DNA of 64,000 nt from Tridacna crocea (GCA_943736015.1 OX031064.1:39173361-39237360); one strand, 5' to 3'; positions 43,412-55,275 are shown, counted from the first letter of the stretch. Made by a program: numbers and translations. Notes: generated by a model from the sequence alone, not told the origin.

Positions 43412-46400
43412 GTAAGTCGTCCAAACCTCTTTCATGTGGTCAGGTTATTTACTGTTTTCGTCCCTTGTTTGTTCGTACTTTCATTTTAATTTCGGTTTCG
43501 ATGGTCGTTTTGTTCCCATTGCCTGTAAGTTTCATGTAGATCTTTGATGTTAAAATATTCAACTACCATGGGGGCAGAGATCATTTAGTGGTGGGGTTAT
43601 TTATAAATAAGCATGCTGTTAGCCTTGTGTCTATAGGTTGGCTATTCTGCCAGATTATCTGTACACTCTTTTCCCTTCTATGACCCACCCATTATGCCAA
43701 GCGTTTCTTTCTTGCAATGATTTATACTCTTTTAATGAAAATGCATTTCATTTGAGCTCTATATACAACATCTGCCAATGCTTTGTGTTTGGACCAGTTC
43801 AATATTTTGTTATATTAAGTCTTGAGAGTTGAGAACCTTCTGGTCTTCCAAGTTCCAACCATCTGAGACACCATTTTCAAAGGTTAGATGTATGAATGGG
43901 ATAGACTTGAACTTGCAAGCTCTCGTGTCTTTACAACCACCCAATCAGTAGAAGAAATTATAGAACGTCATTAGTTGTTGACAATAACCTCTCACATGTT
44001 TTTTTGGTGGGAAACATCCAAGTTATGGGAATATTTTTCACAGTAGTTGTTAACTTGATGACTCCCATACATGTATGTTAGACTTCATACAGTATTTTAA
44101 GTGTCAAATTGCATTTCCTGTGACAGCATCTTTACAGCATCAAGTTTAACCCTTTACCAAACAATCCCTGGTTTTTATGACCCTGAGATAGAAGCCTTTT
44201 GAAAACATTGTGGGAAAAGAAGAAAATGCTCGTAACCAGCATTTTCTCCTTTTCCCACAATGTTTTCTATCCTGCCGGAAACAAGTTTCAAGTTTTGGGC
44301 TATGTTTAATATTTTATCGTCTGGAAATGCGAAATCAATTTGGAGTCTAAAATTTTATGTTGTGGTAAAAAGTTAATAAATCATATATCTTTTATTAATT
44401 TGTCAGTTTTATTTTCTTTCAGTCCCTAGAAGATGGTTTGGATCCTCTTGCACAGCTAGAAAAGCAGCAAGATGCAATTTTTGCCCGACTTGCTGATCTA
44501 AAGCAGACCTTGGATGAGCTCTCAACAAAATATGAAGCCCCAAAGCCATCTATCTCTGCATCTGTTAAGAAAGACAGTTCTTCAGCTGATAAAACCTCTG
44601 CTTCATCAGTGGAAAGTCCTTTGGTATTTTCTTTTGATATTCGACTTTGATTGATACTAAGGCACTGGTAAAGTTTAGTAGGGTTATATGAAGTTCAAAT
44701 AGTTTAATGATTTTAATTTTTTGCAAAAGAGATGTTGCCTTTGGAGTAGATTTCCAGTAGAATTGTGTTGAAGGAATTATTCGTAACGTATGTGACTAGT
44801 AAAATGTGGATTGCCTGCAAAGATCTTCAACATTGTGCATATTGCATTCTGATGCAGATCACTGATGGCCACTCACATGAGCCATTTCTGTCCTGCTGTT
44901 TAATTTGTAAATTAGTGTATCAGTATGAGACTAAATGATATTACATTTCATGCTGTTGCAGAATGTAAATGAATTAAAAAGGTAAGTTCATGATCGCCCA
45001 TTCTCAATAAAACGGAACATTCAGGGACAAGAAAAATCGAAAAAATGACATCTGCAAATTTGAGAAATATACATCCTCTTTCAAAGATACATCTATGTAG
45101 AATGATTTCCCAAAATACTGCGAACATCATTAACTCCATTTCGGAAAAAAATATGATTCATTTAGGGTACCCTTTTTCGTTGGTAACGTATGTTTCCTTG
45201 ACTACTTATGTGTTTCTTTTGTCAAATTACTAAACTTGTTCCAGGACTATATAGATAGGGATACCTTTTCAGCACAAAAAGACTCCGATAACACAAAAAT
45301 GATACAGTTAAACAAAGAACTTACTTTTTTATTTGAAGTAAATAACATTCTTTATTAGATGTTTTTTTTAAAAACTTCGAAATATTGTCAAACTTAGATT
45401 TCGCTCATTTTCCAACTATAATTTTGGCATCTAATCTTTCATTCTTAGTAAGAACTGCAATATTGATGCCAACTATAAATATTTAAATCAAATCTCAACA
45501 ATGTTCTTTATCAGACTATTGACTATAAGTCAACACGGTGCAGGTGTAACATGGTAACGTAAGTTTCAAACAAACATCCGAAAGTGTTTATAGTCCTTTC
45601 TTGTAATCAAACATGCACATGTCAGTAATTGTTTTAAATTTGGTTATTCAAAAGGTTTTTCATTCCATTTTTTGCCTAAAAAAATCTAACACCGTGTTCT
45701 TGCTTTGAGAAAGGCAGGCTGTCGATTTAACGCAATTTAGATAACGCATGTTAAGAAAAATCAGATATCTAAAGGTTGCTTATGTTACCTATCATAAATT
45801 GATCAAGTTAAAAGAAAATAATTTTATCATCGAGTTGACCTTAGCATTGAATCAAAAAGTTTTACTTCATGTACATTAAGACAACTGCTGGGAATATGTG
45901 GTAACGTATGTTTCAAATGTAATTGTTAATTAAAAAAAGCTCCTCTATCTTATTTTCATCACTCTTTTCTAGTTTATACATTTGTTTTGATTTCCCAGAA
46001 GCTACCGTGGGGTTCACTCAAAAAAAGATATATGGGGTTTTTTTTATGTCGCATACTATCCTCCTTACTTGACCAATGGAAAGAAATCTTTTTTTCTTTG
46101 CATAAAAGTATAACGTTGTAGTCAAAACCATCACTATCATTGTCAACCTCTAGAATCAGATCAACATACCAGCTCTTTTCAGAGTTAGCGGCAATGTAAT
46201 CTGCTTTAGCATATGATTGGATTGAAGATGAAAGGGTGTCAGTCCTTTCAATGCTTTGTGTTTTGTTTTCAAAGACATTTAAAGAATCGCACATTTTACC
46301 AGATTCTTTTAAATAGAAGCTTTCTCTTTCCCAATAGATATATCTTGATTTGAAAATATCTATGATATTGTCTTTAATTAACGATATTTCTAACAATTAA

Positions 46401-49400
46401 AATCATATTTTCGATTTTCGCCCGCCCGGGTGGCTCAGTGGTGAGCGTGTCGGACTCATGACCTGTTGGTTGTGAGTTCGATACCCGGTTGAGACGAACT
46501 TTCTTTCCGGCGTATTTTCGCCTCTCACCTCTGCTGAAGCATGTGAGAAAAGTAGTCGGTGGCTTTGGAAAGAAAGTTGTGTAAGTACCGGTGTGAGAAA
46601 GCCAGGAAACACATAAGCGTCACTGACCGCCATGATATGACCTTAGCTGTTAAAGTGGCGTTAAACCCCAATACAACCAATACAACATTTTCGATTTTCT
46701 GTTGAAAGACTAATATTATGTAGAGTTTTCATATGATAATTCTAGAAAATGAGAGATTTTTCTGTCCTTCTGTAAAAAAATTACACTTTGTATGTAAACA
46801 TTTTCTAAAACTGTTAAATTTGTATCTAAACACCTATTTACGTATCAATTTCCTGACCAAAGTGAATTACTAGAACTTAAGATAGAATGTTTTCAATGTG
46901 AAACATACGTTACCTTTTGTAACGTATGTTTCAGTGTGTTTGGAAGCCGTACAAAAAGTACGAGAATTAATGGGTACGTATTTACTGTGTTCCAGAAAAT
47001 ATTCATCAACTACTTACAGTGAAAAATCATCGGCCACATACGAACAATGAAAAAAATAGTCTTGTAAGAGCAATCTCACCTGACATATACAATGCCCTGA
47101 TGAAATTCACAAAATCAACAGCAAAATTAGACCTTTTTCAACAGCAGAACATGTCAAAAGCGTTAATAGTGATGTCATATCATGTCATCAGAAATAAAAG
47201 AATGACAAAGCTATCTTTATGACAAGTTCACCGTCGTCTAGAAAATGAAAGGAATTTTTTAACAGTCACGTATGTTTCGTCACGTATGTTTCATTCAGAC
47301 TTTGGAGGTGTTCTGACAATGTCTTGTTCTACATGTTTTAGGCAATTTTTATGTATATAATAATAGTCTATACACTGATACATTAGATGTTTTTACAGAT
47401 ATATTCCTACAATAGTTTTGCATAAAACCATGGTAACGTTTGTTTCAATTTGATATTGAAAAAAACGGGTCCTTCAAATAAATGCTAATTTTTCTCAGAA
47501 TTAAAGATTATGACATGTAGTCTGATATTATTTCTTGATGGTAATTATATACTGTGTTGTTTAACTGTGTAATTTTTAGTATAAACCTTATTGTATCTTG
47601 TTGCGGAGGTAGGCGCTACATCCGATTATAGGCAAATTTTATTTTTCAGAATTTGGCGACATTAAATAAAAATTAATTAAACCGACCAGGTATGGGTAAA
47701 AATGAATCTAGGCATAGTGTTACAAACCTAACACAACAAACTTTGCCTCAGACAAATTGTATTAAGTATTTCAATCTTTTGGTCGTCTGGGTACAAGCTT
47801 GAAATTGAAAAATTGAGATGGAGACAGTAACGTATGTTTCATTTTGGGACTAAAATGGTGACCACATGCGAAAATTAATACAAATATCTCAGAAAATTTT
47901 ATCTGTCTCGATGTACCCAATTGATATGTTCCTGCAAATGACTCATACTTGTAGGAATACGCAAAGATATTCATGATAAACAATGGAACATCAAATGTTC
48001 CGTTTTATTGAGAATGGGCGTCATGTTGTTTTATTTTCTAGGGTTGTCAAGCATAAGGAGTGATGAGAAACTCTGCTCATCATTTTTATTGCTAATACAG
48101 GATTCTGTTTACATTGTCTAAGGACAAACTGTGTCAAACATCAATACTTATTGGAAACTTGCAAACATTTACGAAAACCGCTGATTTCAAAATGTCAAAA
48201 TTTTGATGATTTGAAAAAAATCTGGCAGTCTCTGTAACTTCAAATTACCAAGATTTGACTGTACCTTTACCTTTGGGCTGAATTCTTGTTTGTACAATAC
48301 AATGAACATTTTCAGATTGATTATCTTTACCAAACATCCTTTTGTCTTTACAACGATATTCTAGGGAAAATCAAAATTTTTGCTGCAGTATAAAAAATCA
48401 AAACAGGCACATGAGTGTAATTATGAAGATCATTGCTTGCTTAATACATAAAAAATTCAGAGCGTTTTTTCTGTCATAGAGTTTGTACACTGGTATGGTC
48501 TTCCTATGCCCTTGTGTTTTGACTATGTGAATGGAATTAATTTTTGTAATATATCATAATAACTCTTGTAATAAGTTGCTATAACTTACCTTTCAGGGCA
48601 ATGGAATTCATGATGTTGTGATATGTGCTGACCCAGAAAAGCCTCCTCTGTCTTTGTTCATTCTCTTTGAACTTCTCAAGAAGGAGTTCAAAGTTCTCGC
48701 CACATCATACGTCCACTCGTCTGTAGCTCATGTAGATGCTAGCCTTTGTGACCTTATAAAAAGTGGCTCTCAAGTTGTACGTGGGGAACATCAAGTGGCG
48801 TTGTCAGTAATTTGGAAAAAAGGTAAGTTACTTTGAACTCAGATGATGTTTTAGAATTTTCAGCCCTTTATCATGCTATAAACTTTACTCTTTGTGGTGT
48901 CTGTGATCGTCAAGTAGAGGTCAGCTTTATAACTGTAAGGTCCCAAGTTCAATACCTGCGGAATGAACAGAGATTAGTATAAGTTGTACAAACTTATTTC
49001 TCTGTCGATACTTAATGAATATGTTGAAACTTTTTTACTCCTTGACAGACAAGAACATTTTATCCTTGTCTATATTTACAGCCATTGCAGATAGCAAATT
49101 GAATGCAACTCTGAACATGAAATGTATTAATCAAATTTTAGAAAACATGTAACCAGTAGTTTCTCTCTTTTAGCTCACCTGAGCATGAAGTGCTCATGGT
49201 GAGCTTTTGTGATCACCCAATGTCTTTCGTCCGTTGTGCGTCGTCCGTAATTTTTTTAAAACATCTTCTTCTCCTAAACCACTGGGCCAATCTTGATGAA
49301 ACTTGGCAGGCATGTGCCTTGGGTGAAGCTCTACAGAAGTTGTTCAAGAGATTGAATTCCAGCCATAATTGACTCTGGTTGCCATGGCAACCAAAAGGAA

Positions 49401-52400
49401 AAAATAGCAAAATCTTTGAAAATCATCTTCTCTGAAACTAGAAGGCTTAGAGCTTTGATATTTGGTATGTAGCATCTCCTAGTTGACCTCTACCAAGATT
49501 GTTCATATGATGCCTCTGGGATCAAAACTGGCCTTGCCCCGGGGGTCACAAGTTTGACCCATAGGAACAAAGAAGGAAAACTTTCAAAATCTTCTTCTCT
49601 GAAACTAGTAGGTGCAGAGTTTTGATATTTGGTATGTAGCATCTCCTAGTGGACCTCTACTTAGATGGTTCATATGATGCCCCTGGGGTCAAAACTTGCC
49701 CGCCCCGGGGGTCACAAGTTTGAAACATAGGAACAAAGATGGAAAACTTTCAAATTCTTCTTCTCTGAAACTAGAAGGTGCAGAGCTTTGATATTTGGTA
49801 TGTAGCATCTCCTAGTGGACATTTACCAATATCGTATATATGATACCCCTGGGGTCAAAACTGGCCTGCCCTGGGGGTCACAAGTTTGAAACATTGTAAC
49901 AAAGAAGAAAAACTTTAAAAATCTTTTTCTTTGAAACTAGAAGGCGCATAGGTTTGAAATTTGGTATGTAGCATCTCCTAGTGGACCTCTACCAAATTTG
50001 TTCATATGGTGCTCCTGGGGTCAAAACTGGCCCCTGCTCGGGGGTCACAAGTTTGAAACATAGGAACAAAGAAGGAAAACTTTAAAAATCTTTTTCTCTG
50101 AAACTAGAAGGTGCAGATCTTTGATATTTGGTATGTAGCATCTCCTAGTGGACCTCTATCAAAACTGGCACCGCCCAGGGGGTCACAAGTTTGAAACATA
50201 GGAACAAAGAAAGAAAACTTTAAAAATCTTCTTCTCTGAAACAAGAAGGAGTAGAGCTTTGATATTTGATAGCATCTGCTAGTTGACCTAGACCAAGTTT
50301 GTTCACATGATGTCCCTGGGGTCCAAACTGGCCCAGCTTCGGGTTCACAAGTTCGAAACAGGAATAAAGAAGGAAAACTCAAAGTCGTAGAGCTTTGATA
50401 TTTCATATGTAGCATCTTCTAGTGTACCTCTACCAAATACGATACAATGATCCTGGGGTCCAAACTTCCCGGCCCTGGTGGTCACAAGTTTGAACATGGG
50501 AAAAAAAGAAGGAAAACTTTGAAATGCCTCTGTTCTGGAAGAAGATGGAAACTTCGTATGTGTGTTCCTTATGATAGTCTGACAAAAACAATATTTTACC
50601 TTTTTTTCATTAAATGTCATCTTATTGAAAAAGGGGGCTTGATGTAAATTTTCATTATGGACCAATATCTCTTTCACTACAGGTCAAAATGTAATTAAAC
50701 CTTATCTTGTTGAGCAACAGACGATAGTTATTTGATTTTATTTCATGAAACGACAAGTTATCAAAACAGGGGACTAAATGTATAATTTCATTATGGACCA
50801 TTTACAGTCAATTTGCCCATCCATCCACCTTGGCGGATATCTTCTAAAGTCCTTGGCATTTATGAAACTTCAAACATTTTTTCCCTAGGATAGTCTTTTG
50901 ATACAGTTTCTTCTGTAAGATGTGTCACAGAAAAAGGGGTTACCTTTCACATACTGGACTTGTTGAGCCCCGATAGATTAGTCAGTAATGGTTATGAGCT
51001 GTTAGTCTAGGGTTCCCAGTTTGCGCTGGCTTGATTACTGTCTCGGCCAACATCCTTTGGCATTTGATCAAAAGTTACTGAGACAAGTCTCATTTGCGTC
51101 TTATCGATGAGCAAATGATGTTTTAATCTGTCATTTGACCATGATTTTGACCAGGAAATTAATGCCTGGCCTTCTAAGTTAATTCAATCCCTTACCATAC
51201 AATCCTGACTTTCAATGACCTGAATAAGAAAGGTTGTGAAAGCATTTTCGGAAAGGAAGAAAATGCTTTTTGCACAGTTACATACCCTGTCAGAATTATT
51301 TGGCTTGGAACTTTGATATTTGGTATTTATTTTCATTGTAGATCTTTACTGCTTAGTACTCAGGTGAGCGATACAGGGCCATTATGGTCCTCTTGTTTCC
51401 AACCGTGTTTTCAAGAGTTGTCTTCTTTGGGGTCATTGGAAGTCGGAATTGTATGGTGAAGGGTTAAAGAATCTTTTAAATTGAATGCATATTTAATACT
51501 GTTAGATGATTTGTATTGTTTCAAAGGGTAGAAAACAGAGACAGTAAAGCGAAAATCAGGCTTGCTATCAGCAATATTTCCATTTTCCTCAATATTTTCA
51601 AAAGACATTCATTTCAGGCATGGTTAAACATGGACTTGATTGGTAAAGGCTAAAATAGTTTCAACAAATATCACACAAATTTACATTTGCTCAAATGAAT
51701 ATATTATGAGGTTATTTAACATGCTTGGGTACAATACTGAATTCTATTGGATGAGTACACTGCAGAACCAGTCTATATTTTGGACAAGGCGATTTATTTC
51801 ACACTTCCGCATTGACTTTTAAAGTAAACAACAAGTATAGGGTCATTTCAATTTGAATAATTGAAAAAAAAAAAATCAAAACTTATCAAAAGAGGGGTTT
51901 GAAGTTGCATTTTTTTAACAAAGGACTTCAGTAGACAACTCTTCAGGTCCAATATCAATGTTAGGGACTCAAGCCTCGTTTTGAAAAAATCCGTATTGGA
52001 CTCAAGCCTCGTTTTGAAAAATCAGTATTGGACTCTAGCCTCGTTTTGAAAAATGCATATTGGACTCAAGCTTTGTTTTAAAAAATCTGTATTGGACTCT
52101 TGCCTTGTTCCGAAAAATCCGTATTGGACTCTACAGCATGTAATATAGTCCAAGATATTCTGTACTCACATGGTATTATTAAAGCGATTTCATTGGACGA
52201 TAAATAGTAGGTGTGAAATAAAGAAAGTTAGTTTGGATCTTATCTTATTTCAGTTGATGATGGTCCCCAACTAATGATATCTCCCACAAAACAGTCAGTC
52301 ATTTCAGGGGAGGTAAATGTAGCTAGATATGTAAATAGGCTACTCTCACCCTCCTTCGACACAGAGGATATCATGACAGCAACGACAGTGGATGAGTGGC

Positions 52401-52648
52401 TGGATACCATTGACAATCAGATATTCAATGGAAATTCTAAACAAAAAGCAGCTGCTCTCAAAAGTCTAAATGTGCGGTTAAAGAAAAATGATTGGATTGT
52501 TGGATCAGAAGTATCATTGGTTGATGTTGTCATGTGGTCATCTTTGCACCAATCACAGCAAGTAGCAGGTGCTCCAGAATATGTTCAAAAGTGGTTGAAG
52601 GCTTGTGCAAATGTCCCTTTCTTCAAAAATGCATTGACTCTGATTTGA
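43298..52648 (+). CDS. AIMP2: AIMP2, multi-tRNA-synthetase complex scaffold, complete
   Basis: Join of 43298-43411, 44423-44623, 48597-48822, 52254-52648: 936 bases, 311 residues and TGA (human AIMP2 is 320). Residues 1-38 hold two short repeats, MYSVKPF and MYKVKNF, matching the lysyl-tRNA-synthetase-binding N-terminus of the family. Exon 2 gives a leucine-rich coiled coil (DPLAQLEKQQDAIFARLADL) and a Ser-rich linker. Exon 3 begins the thioredoxin-like part with ICADPEKPPLSLFILFELL and ends LSVIWKK. Exon 4 is the GST-C-like domain with EVNVARYVNRLL and WIVGSEVSLVDVVMWSSL. AIMP2 is a cytosolic scaffold joining synthetases in the complex. Intron 2 is about 4 kb and holds a 3-kb transposon; intron 3 about 3.4 kb with another. 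Recognition is firm across the whole length. Confidence 0.93.
43412..44145. other. AIMP2 intron 1, left part
   Basis: Only a MITE-A right-end remnant near 43735-43830 was recognised. Confidence 0.5.
44146..44376 (+). mobile_element. MITE-A copy
   Basis: TTAA at 44146 and 44373; ends 46 bases before AIMP2 exon 2. Confidence 0.85.
44423..44623 (+). CDS. AIMP2: AIMP2 exon 2
   Basis: 67 codons in phase 0, acceptor TTTCTTTCAG, donor GTATTT. Coiled coil then Ser/Lys linker. Confidence 0.9.
45974..46396 (-). pseudogene. 140-codon frame inside the 3-kb transposon, unknown
   Basis: Longest frame in the element. The C-terminal half (SWYVDLILEVDN, VILLCKEKKISFHWSSKED) resembles a small beta-rich module at the C-terminus of some transposon-encoded proteins in animals, from memory only. 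It starts with a plain ATG and no exon structure is visible, so it may be the last exon of a decayed gene. Confidence 0.4.
46420..46686 (+). mobile_element. tRNA-derived SINE with 13-bp target duplication
   Basis: tRNA-like head with A box TGGCTCAGTGGTGAGCG and B box GAGTTCGATACCC, a body with GTCGGTGGCTTTGG, and a tail GTTAAACCCCAATACAAC. ATTTTCGATTTTC flanks it at 46407-46419 and 46687-46699. It sits inside the 3-kb element, so it is younger. The head has no proper acceptor stem, so it is not a tRNA gene. Confidence 0.88.
48597..48822 (+). CDS. AIMP2: AIMP2 exon 3
   Basis: 75 codons plus one base, acceptor CTTTCAG, donor GTAAGT. Encodes PPLSLFILFELLKKEFKVLA and SSVAHVDASL, matching the human PPLSLLVLHRLL region. 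Confidence 0.92.
48892..49012 (+). mobile_element. tRNA-derived SINE, family 2
   Basis: Starts GTGGTGTCTGTGATCGTC, B-box-like AAGTTCAATACC, ends AGATTAGTATAAGTTGT; it lies 70 bases past AIMP2 exon 3. Confidence 0.65.
49025..51467 (-). mobile_element. MITE-A copy split by a CTCACCTGAG element
   Basis: Left part 49025-49172 (GCAGATAGCAAATTGAA to AACCAGTAGTTTCTC), right part 51397-51467 ending TTAA 51464. Confidence 0.65.
49173..51395 (+). mobile_element. CTCACCTGAG element with internal array
   Basis: Starts GCTCACCTGAGCATGAAGTG and ends CAGGTGAGCGATACAGGGCC...TCCTCTTGT. About seven units of about 160 bp (TTGATATTTGGTATGTAGCA, CATCTCCTAGTGGACCTCTA, GGGGTCACAAGTTTGAAAC). No transposase. Confidence 0.8.
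51966..52135. repeat. Minisatellite, about five units of 33 bp
   Basis: Unit GGACTCAAGCCTCGTTTTG then AAAAATCCGTATT, ending 118 bases before AIMP2 exon 4. Confidence 0.85.
52254..52648 (+). CDS. AIMP2: AIMP2 exon 4
   Basis: Two bases plus 130 codons and TGA, acceptor TTATTTCAG. GST C-terminal-like helices. Confidence 0.92.
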
Positions 52649-52714
52649 AGTGATGCGAAGTATTTAATTGTGATTTGAAGCCTGAAAATGTAATGCAAAT
52701 GCGCACAAAAAGAA

Positions 52715-52720
52715 AATAAA
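52715..52720 (+). terminator. AIMP2: Polyadenylation signal, AIMP2
   Basis: AATAAA 66 bases after the stop codon, in an A-rich stretch. Confidence 0.75.
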
Positions 52721-52811
52721 TCTTGCTTGATCCCTATGCTAAATCTCAAGTTTGTAAGCCTATGCATCATGCACCAATATTAGATACTTCCTGTTTGTAA
52801 GGCATAATCAT

Positions 52812-53263
52812 TTAACCCTTTCCCAAACAGCAAATTTTGGACCAGACCAAATTGAAAGCATTTTGCAAATGACAAATTAACAGTACTATTGTTAAAAAGA
52901 TTATTTTTCTATATGGTAGGGTAGAAAACATGGTGGGAAAAGGAGAAAATGCTGGTAACCAGCATTTTCTCCTTTTCTCATAATGTTTTCAATAGGCTTC
53001 TATTCCTGACCCGTAAAAACCAGGGATTGTTTGGGAGAGGGTTAACTCTACCAAATGGCAAAATTTTGGACTGGTTTAAATTGAAAGCATTTGCAGATGA
53101 CAAAGGTAACTCAAATGATGAAGTTTGTCTATGATAGTGTAGAAAGCACAGTGGTAAAAGGAGAAAATGCTGGTTACCAGCATTTTCTCCTTTTCCCACA
53201 ATATTTTCTAAGGCTGTCTTCTTCAAGGTCGTTTAAATTCGAGATTGCGTGCTAAAGAGTTAA
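52812..53263 (-). mobile_element. Two MITE-A copies sharing a TTAA
   Basis: 52812-53045 (loop GGTAACC against its - flanks) and 53042-53263 (loop GGTTACC), joined at TTAA 53042. They begin about 90 bases after the AIMP2 poly(A) signal. Confidence 0.85.
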
Positions 53264-53756
53264 TGGTTTAAACTATCCTAAACTGGATCAAATCTTTAAC
53301 GTCTAGCAAACGATCCGGTTACTCTTAGAAAGAGGCCTTTTGTAAACATTGTGGGAGAATAAAATCATGTTAATCATCCATTTATGATGACCTTTTTGTG
53401 AATAACTGGCGATGAAATAGATATATGGCTTGCTGCAATCTATTCTCCTCTTGACAAGTGTTTTTGAAAAGCTGTCAGTGGACAGTGTGTCTACTAAGCT
53501 AAGAAATGGCCTCATTTATAAATACTGTAAAAAGAATGAGAATTACATTAAACTTTCAAAACTTATCTTGCATGCTTTTTGCTGTTCATAATCAGACAAT
53601 TAAAGTTACAAACAAGTTTTATTTCCTTTATTTTTCTTGTTTTATCATCTTCAGACGAAGAATGGATTAAGTACATGTACTTGTATATTGACACAGGGCT
53701 CAGATTTTGAAGCTTTCTTTCATAAAACTTGACCTCTACCATCTGAGCTCACGGCG

Positions 53757-54150
53757 GGGAATCACGTGACACAACAACAACAACGACCATTATTTGAAAA
53801 AATTCCCCAACTTCAGGTAAGAAAATCTTCAATAATTCCGTTAATACGTGACCGATTGGAATTTGGTTTGAAGCAGAGAAGGTGGAAGGACTCCGGGGAA
53901 TTGACGAGCAAACAAATTATCAAGGGAAAAACATTTGTTTGCTCGTCAATAACTTTTTTATCAGGTGTTGTTTAAAAAATCTTATACATCAAGCAAATCC
54001 CTGGAGTCCTTCCGCCTTCTCTGCTTCAAACCAAATTCCAATCGGTCATGTATTAATGGAATTATTGAAGATTTTCTTACCTGAAGTCGGGGAATTTTTT
54101 CAAATAACGGTCATTGTTGTTGTTGTTGTGTCACGTGATTCCCAGCCGTG
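53757..54150. mobile_element. Nested inverted repeat, about 390 bp
   Basis: Arms of about 150 bases, from GGGGAATCACGTGACACAAC on the left to its inverted match at 54150, differ at few positions. Inside is a second hairpin, TTGACGAGCAAACAAA with TTTGTTTGCTCGTCAA (about 53900-53948). The 110-codon frame here is just hairpin sequence. Confidence 0.75.
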
Positions 54151-54840
54151 TGAGCTATTGACTTTTGAGTGGCTATACATACTCTTTGAGTTCATGCTAG
54201 TTTTGGCAATTTGACATAGTGGCTCTGACAGCTCAAGCTGACTGTAAAAATGATCAAAATGAAAATAATGACACCACTTCCAAATAACACAGTCATTAAT
54301 TTATCAAAGGACATTTTAGTACCCCAACTGGGAAATTATAATCTAGTAAGAGTTCCATGGAAAAATAAACACAAACTATGTTTCCCACTTTATTTATCAA
54401 ATTATCAAAATAACAGAGTACAAGGATTGTCCAAGAAGTGTGTAGACCTTTCCTGCAATTCATTTTTGTTGTTGTTAATTGTGTAACAAAAAAATTGTCA
54501 ATGTATCATCATTTGTCATTGATACATACTAAAATTTCTTCAAAATACATAGAATGGCTGCTAAAGGTTAAATAACACCACAAACTACCAATCACAGCAC
54601 AAGGCCAGATCAGTTTGACATGTTAAGTTCACATACTTCTGGAACAACCCTTGTATGTGCATAACTGTTTTCAGAATAAATATATCAATGATTGTGACAT
54701 ACACATACCAGAAATAAATACATGTAGCACAACATAGGAATTAATCAGTAACAACACTTCCTTCAATGGATTACTTTTTGCATCTTTTGAAATCATTTTG
54801 ACCACAGAAAACTTGCTTGTAGTGAGTGCTTCTTCTCTAC
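54151..54840. other. Intergenic sequence, nothing recognised
   Basis: A 78-codon + frame at 54250-54486 resembles nothing known. Confidence 0.4.
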
Positions 54841-55054
54841 CTACGATGTTTGTTTTTCTCCTTTAGAAAAGTTTAGTCAAAGACCAACCCTTGCAGGTTG
54901 AAACCCCTACTTCTCAGCCAATTTGAAAACATACACAGACAAAAAAACAAGTATTTGTCATCAAAACTTATGAAAACCCTACAGGGAAAGGGGAAAATAT
55001 TGGTAACTGGCTTTTTCTCTTCTCAGAATGATTTCATAAGCCTTTCTTCAAGAA

Positions 55055-55275
55055 TGTTAAACCCAACCATGGGAATGAAGCACACAACTCCAACCTCTAA
55101 TGACCCTAAGGAAGACAACTCTTAAAAACATTGTGGGAAAAGGAGAAAATGCTGGTAACCACCGTTTTCTCCTTTTCCCAAAATCTTTTCTACCCTTCCC
55201 AAAACAAATTTTAATTTTTCACTAATATCTATATTCTTGTCTGCAGTTACTTTCAAATGTTCATGTGTAAAAAGT
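55055..55275 (+). mobile_element. MITE-A copy, divergent
   Basis: Hairpin loop CTGGTAACCACC; right end TGTGTAAAAAGTTA. Confidence 0.65.

Larger units (their letters stand above)
44995..48020. mobile_element. 3-kb transposon with 27-bp inverted ends and repeated GTAACGTATGTTTC
   Basis: Ends 44995-45021 and 47994-48020 are perfect inverted copies (CGCCCATTCTCAATAAAACG...). Inside, GTAACGTATGTTTC or a one-base variant occurs at 45183, 45554, 45901, 46900 (reverse), 46919, 47265, 47279, 47433 and 47827. It carries one 140-codon frame on the - strand and a younger SINE. Superfamily not recognised; the flanking duplication is unclear (TCATG occurs on both sides). Confidence 0.75.

Noticed and set aside
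44781-44794. GTAACGTATGTGAC as an outer copy of the 14-base motif
   Set aside because: It lies outside the inverted ends of the 3-kb element and differs in the last bases; probably chance.
46420-46495. Possible tRNA gene
   Set aside because: A and B boxes are present but there is no acceptor stem or proper anticodon arm, and the 13-bp target duplication shows a SINE.
53882-54214. 110-codon frame
   Set aside because: It lies wholly within the nested inverted repeat and resembles no protein.
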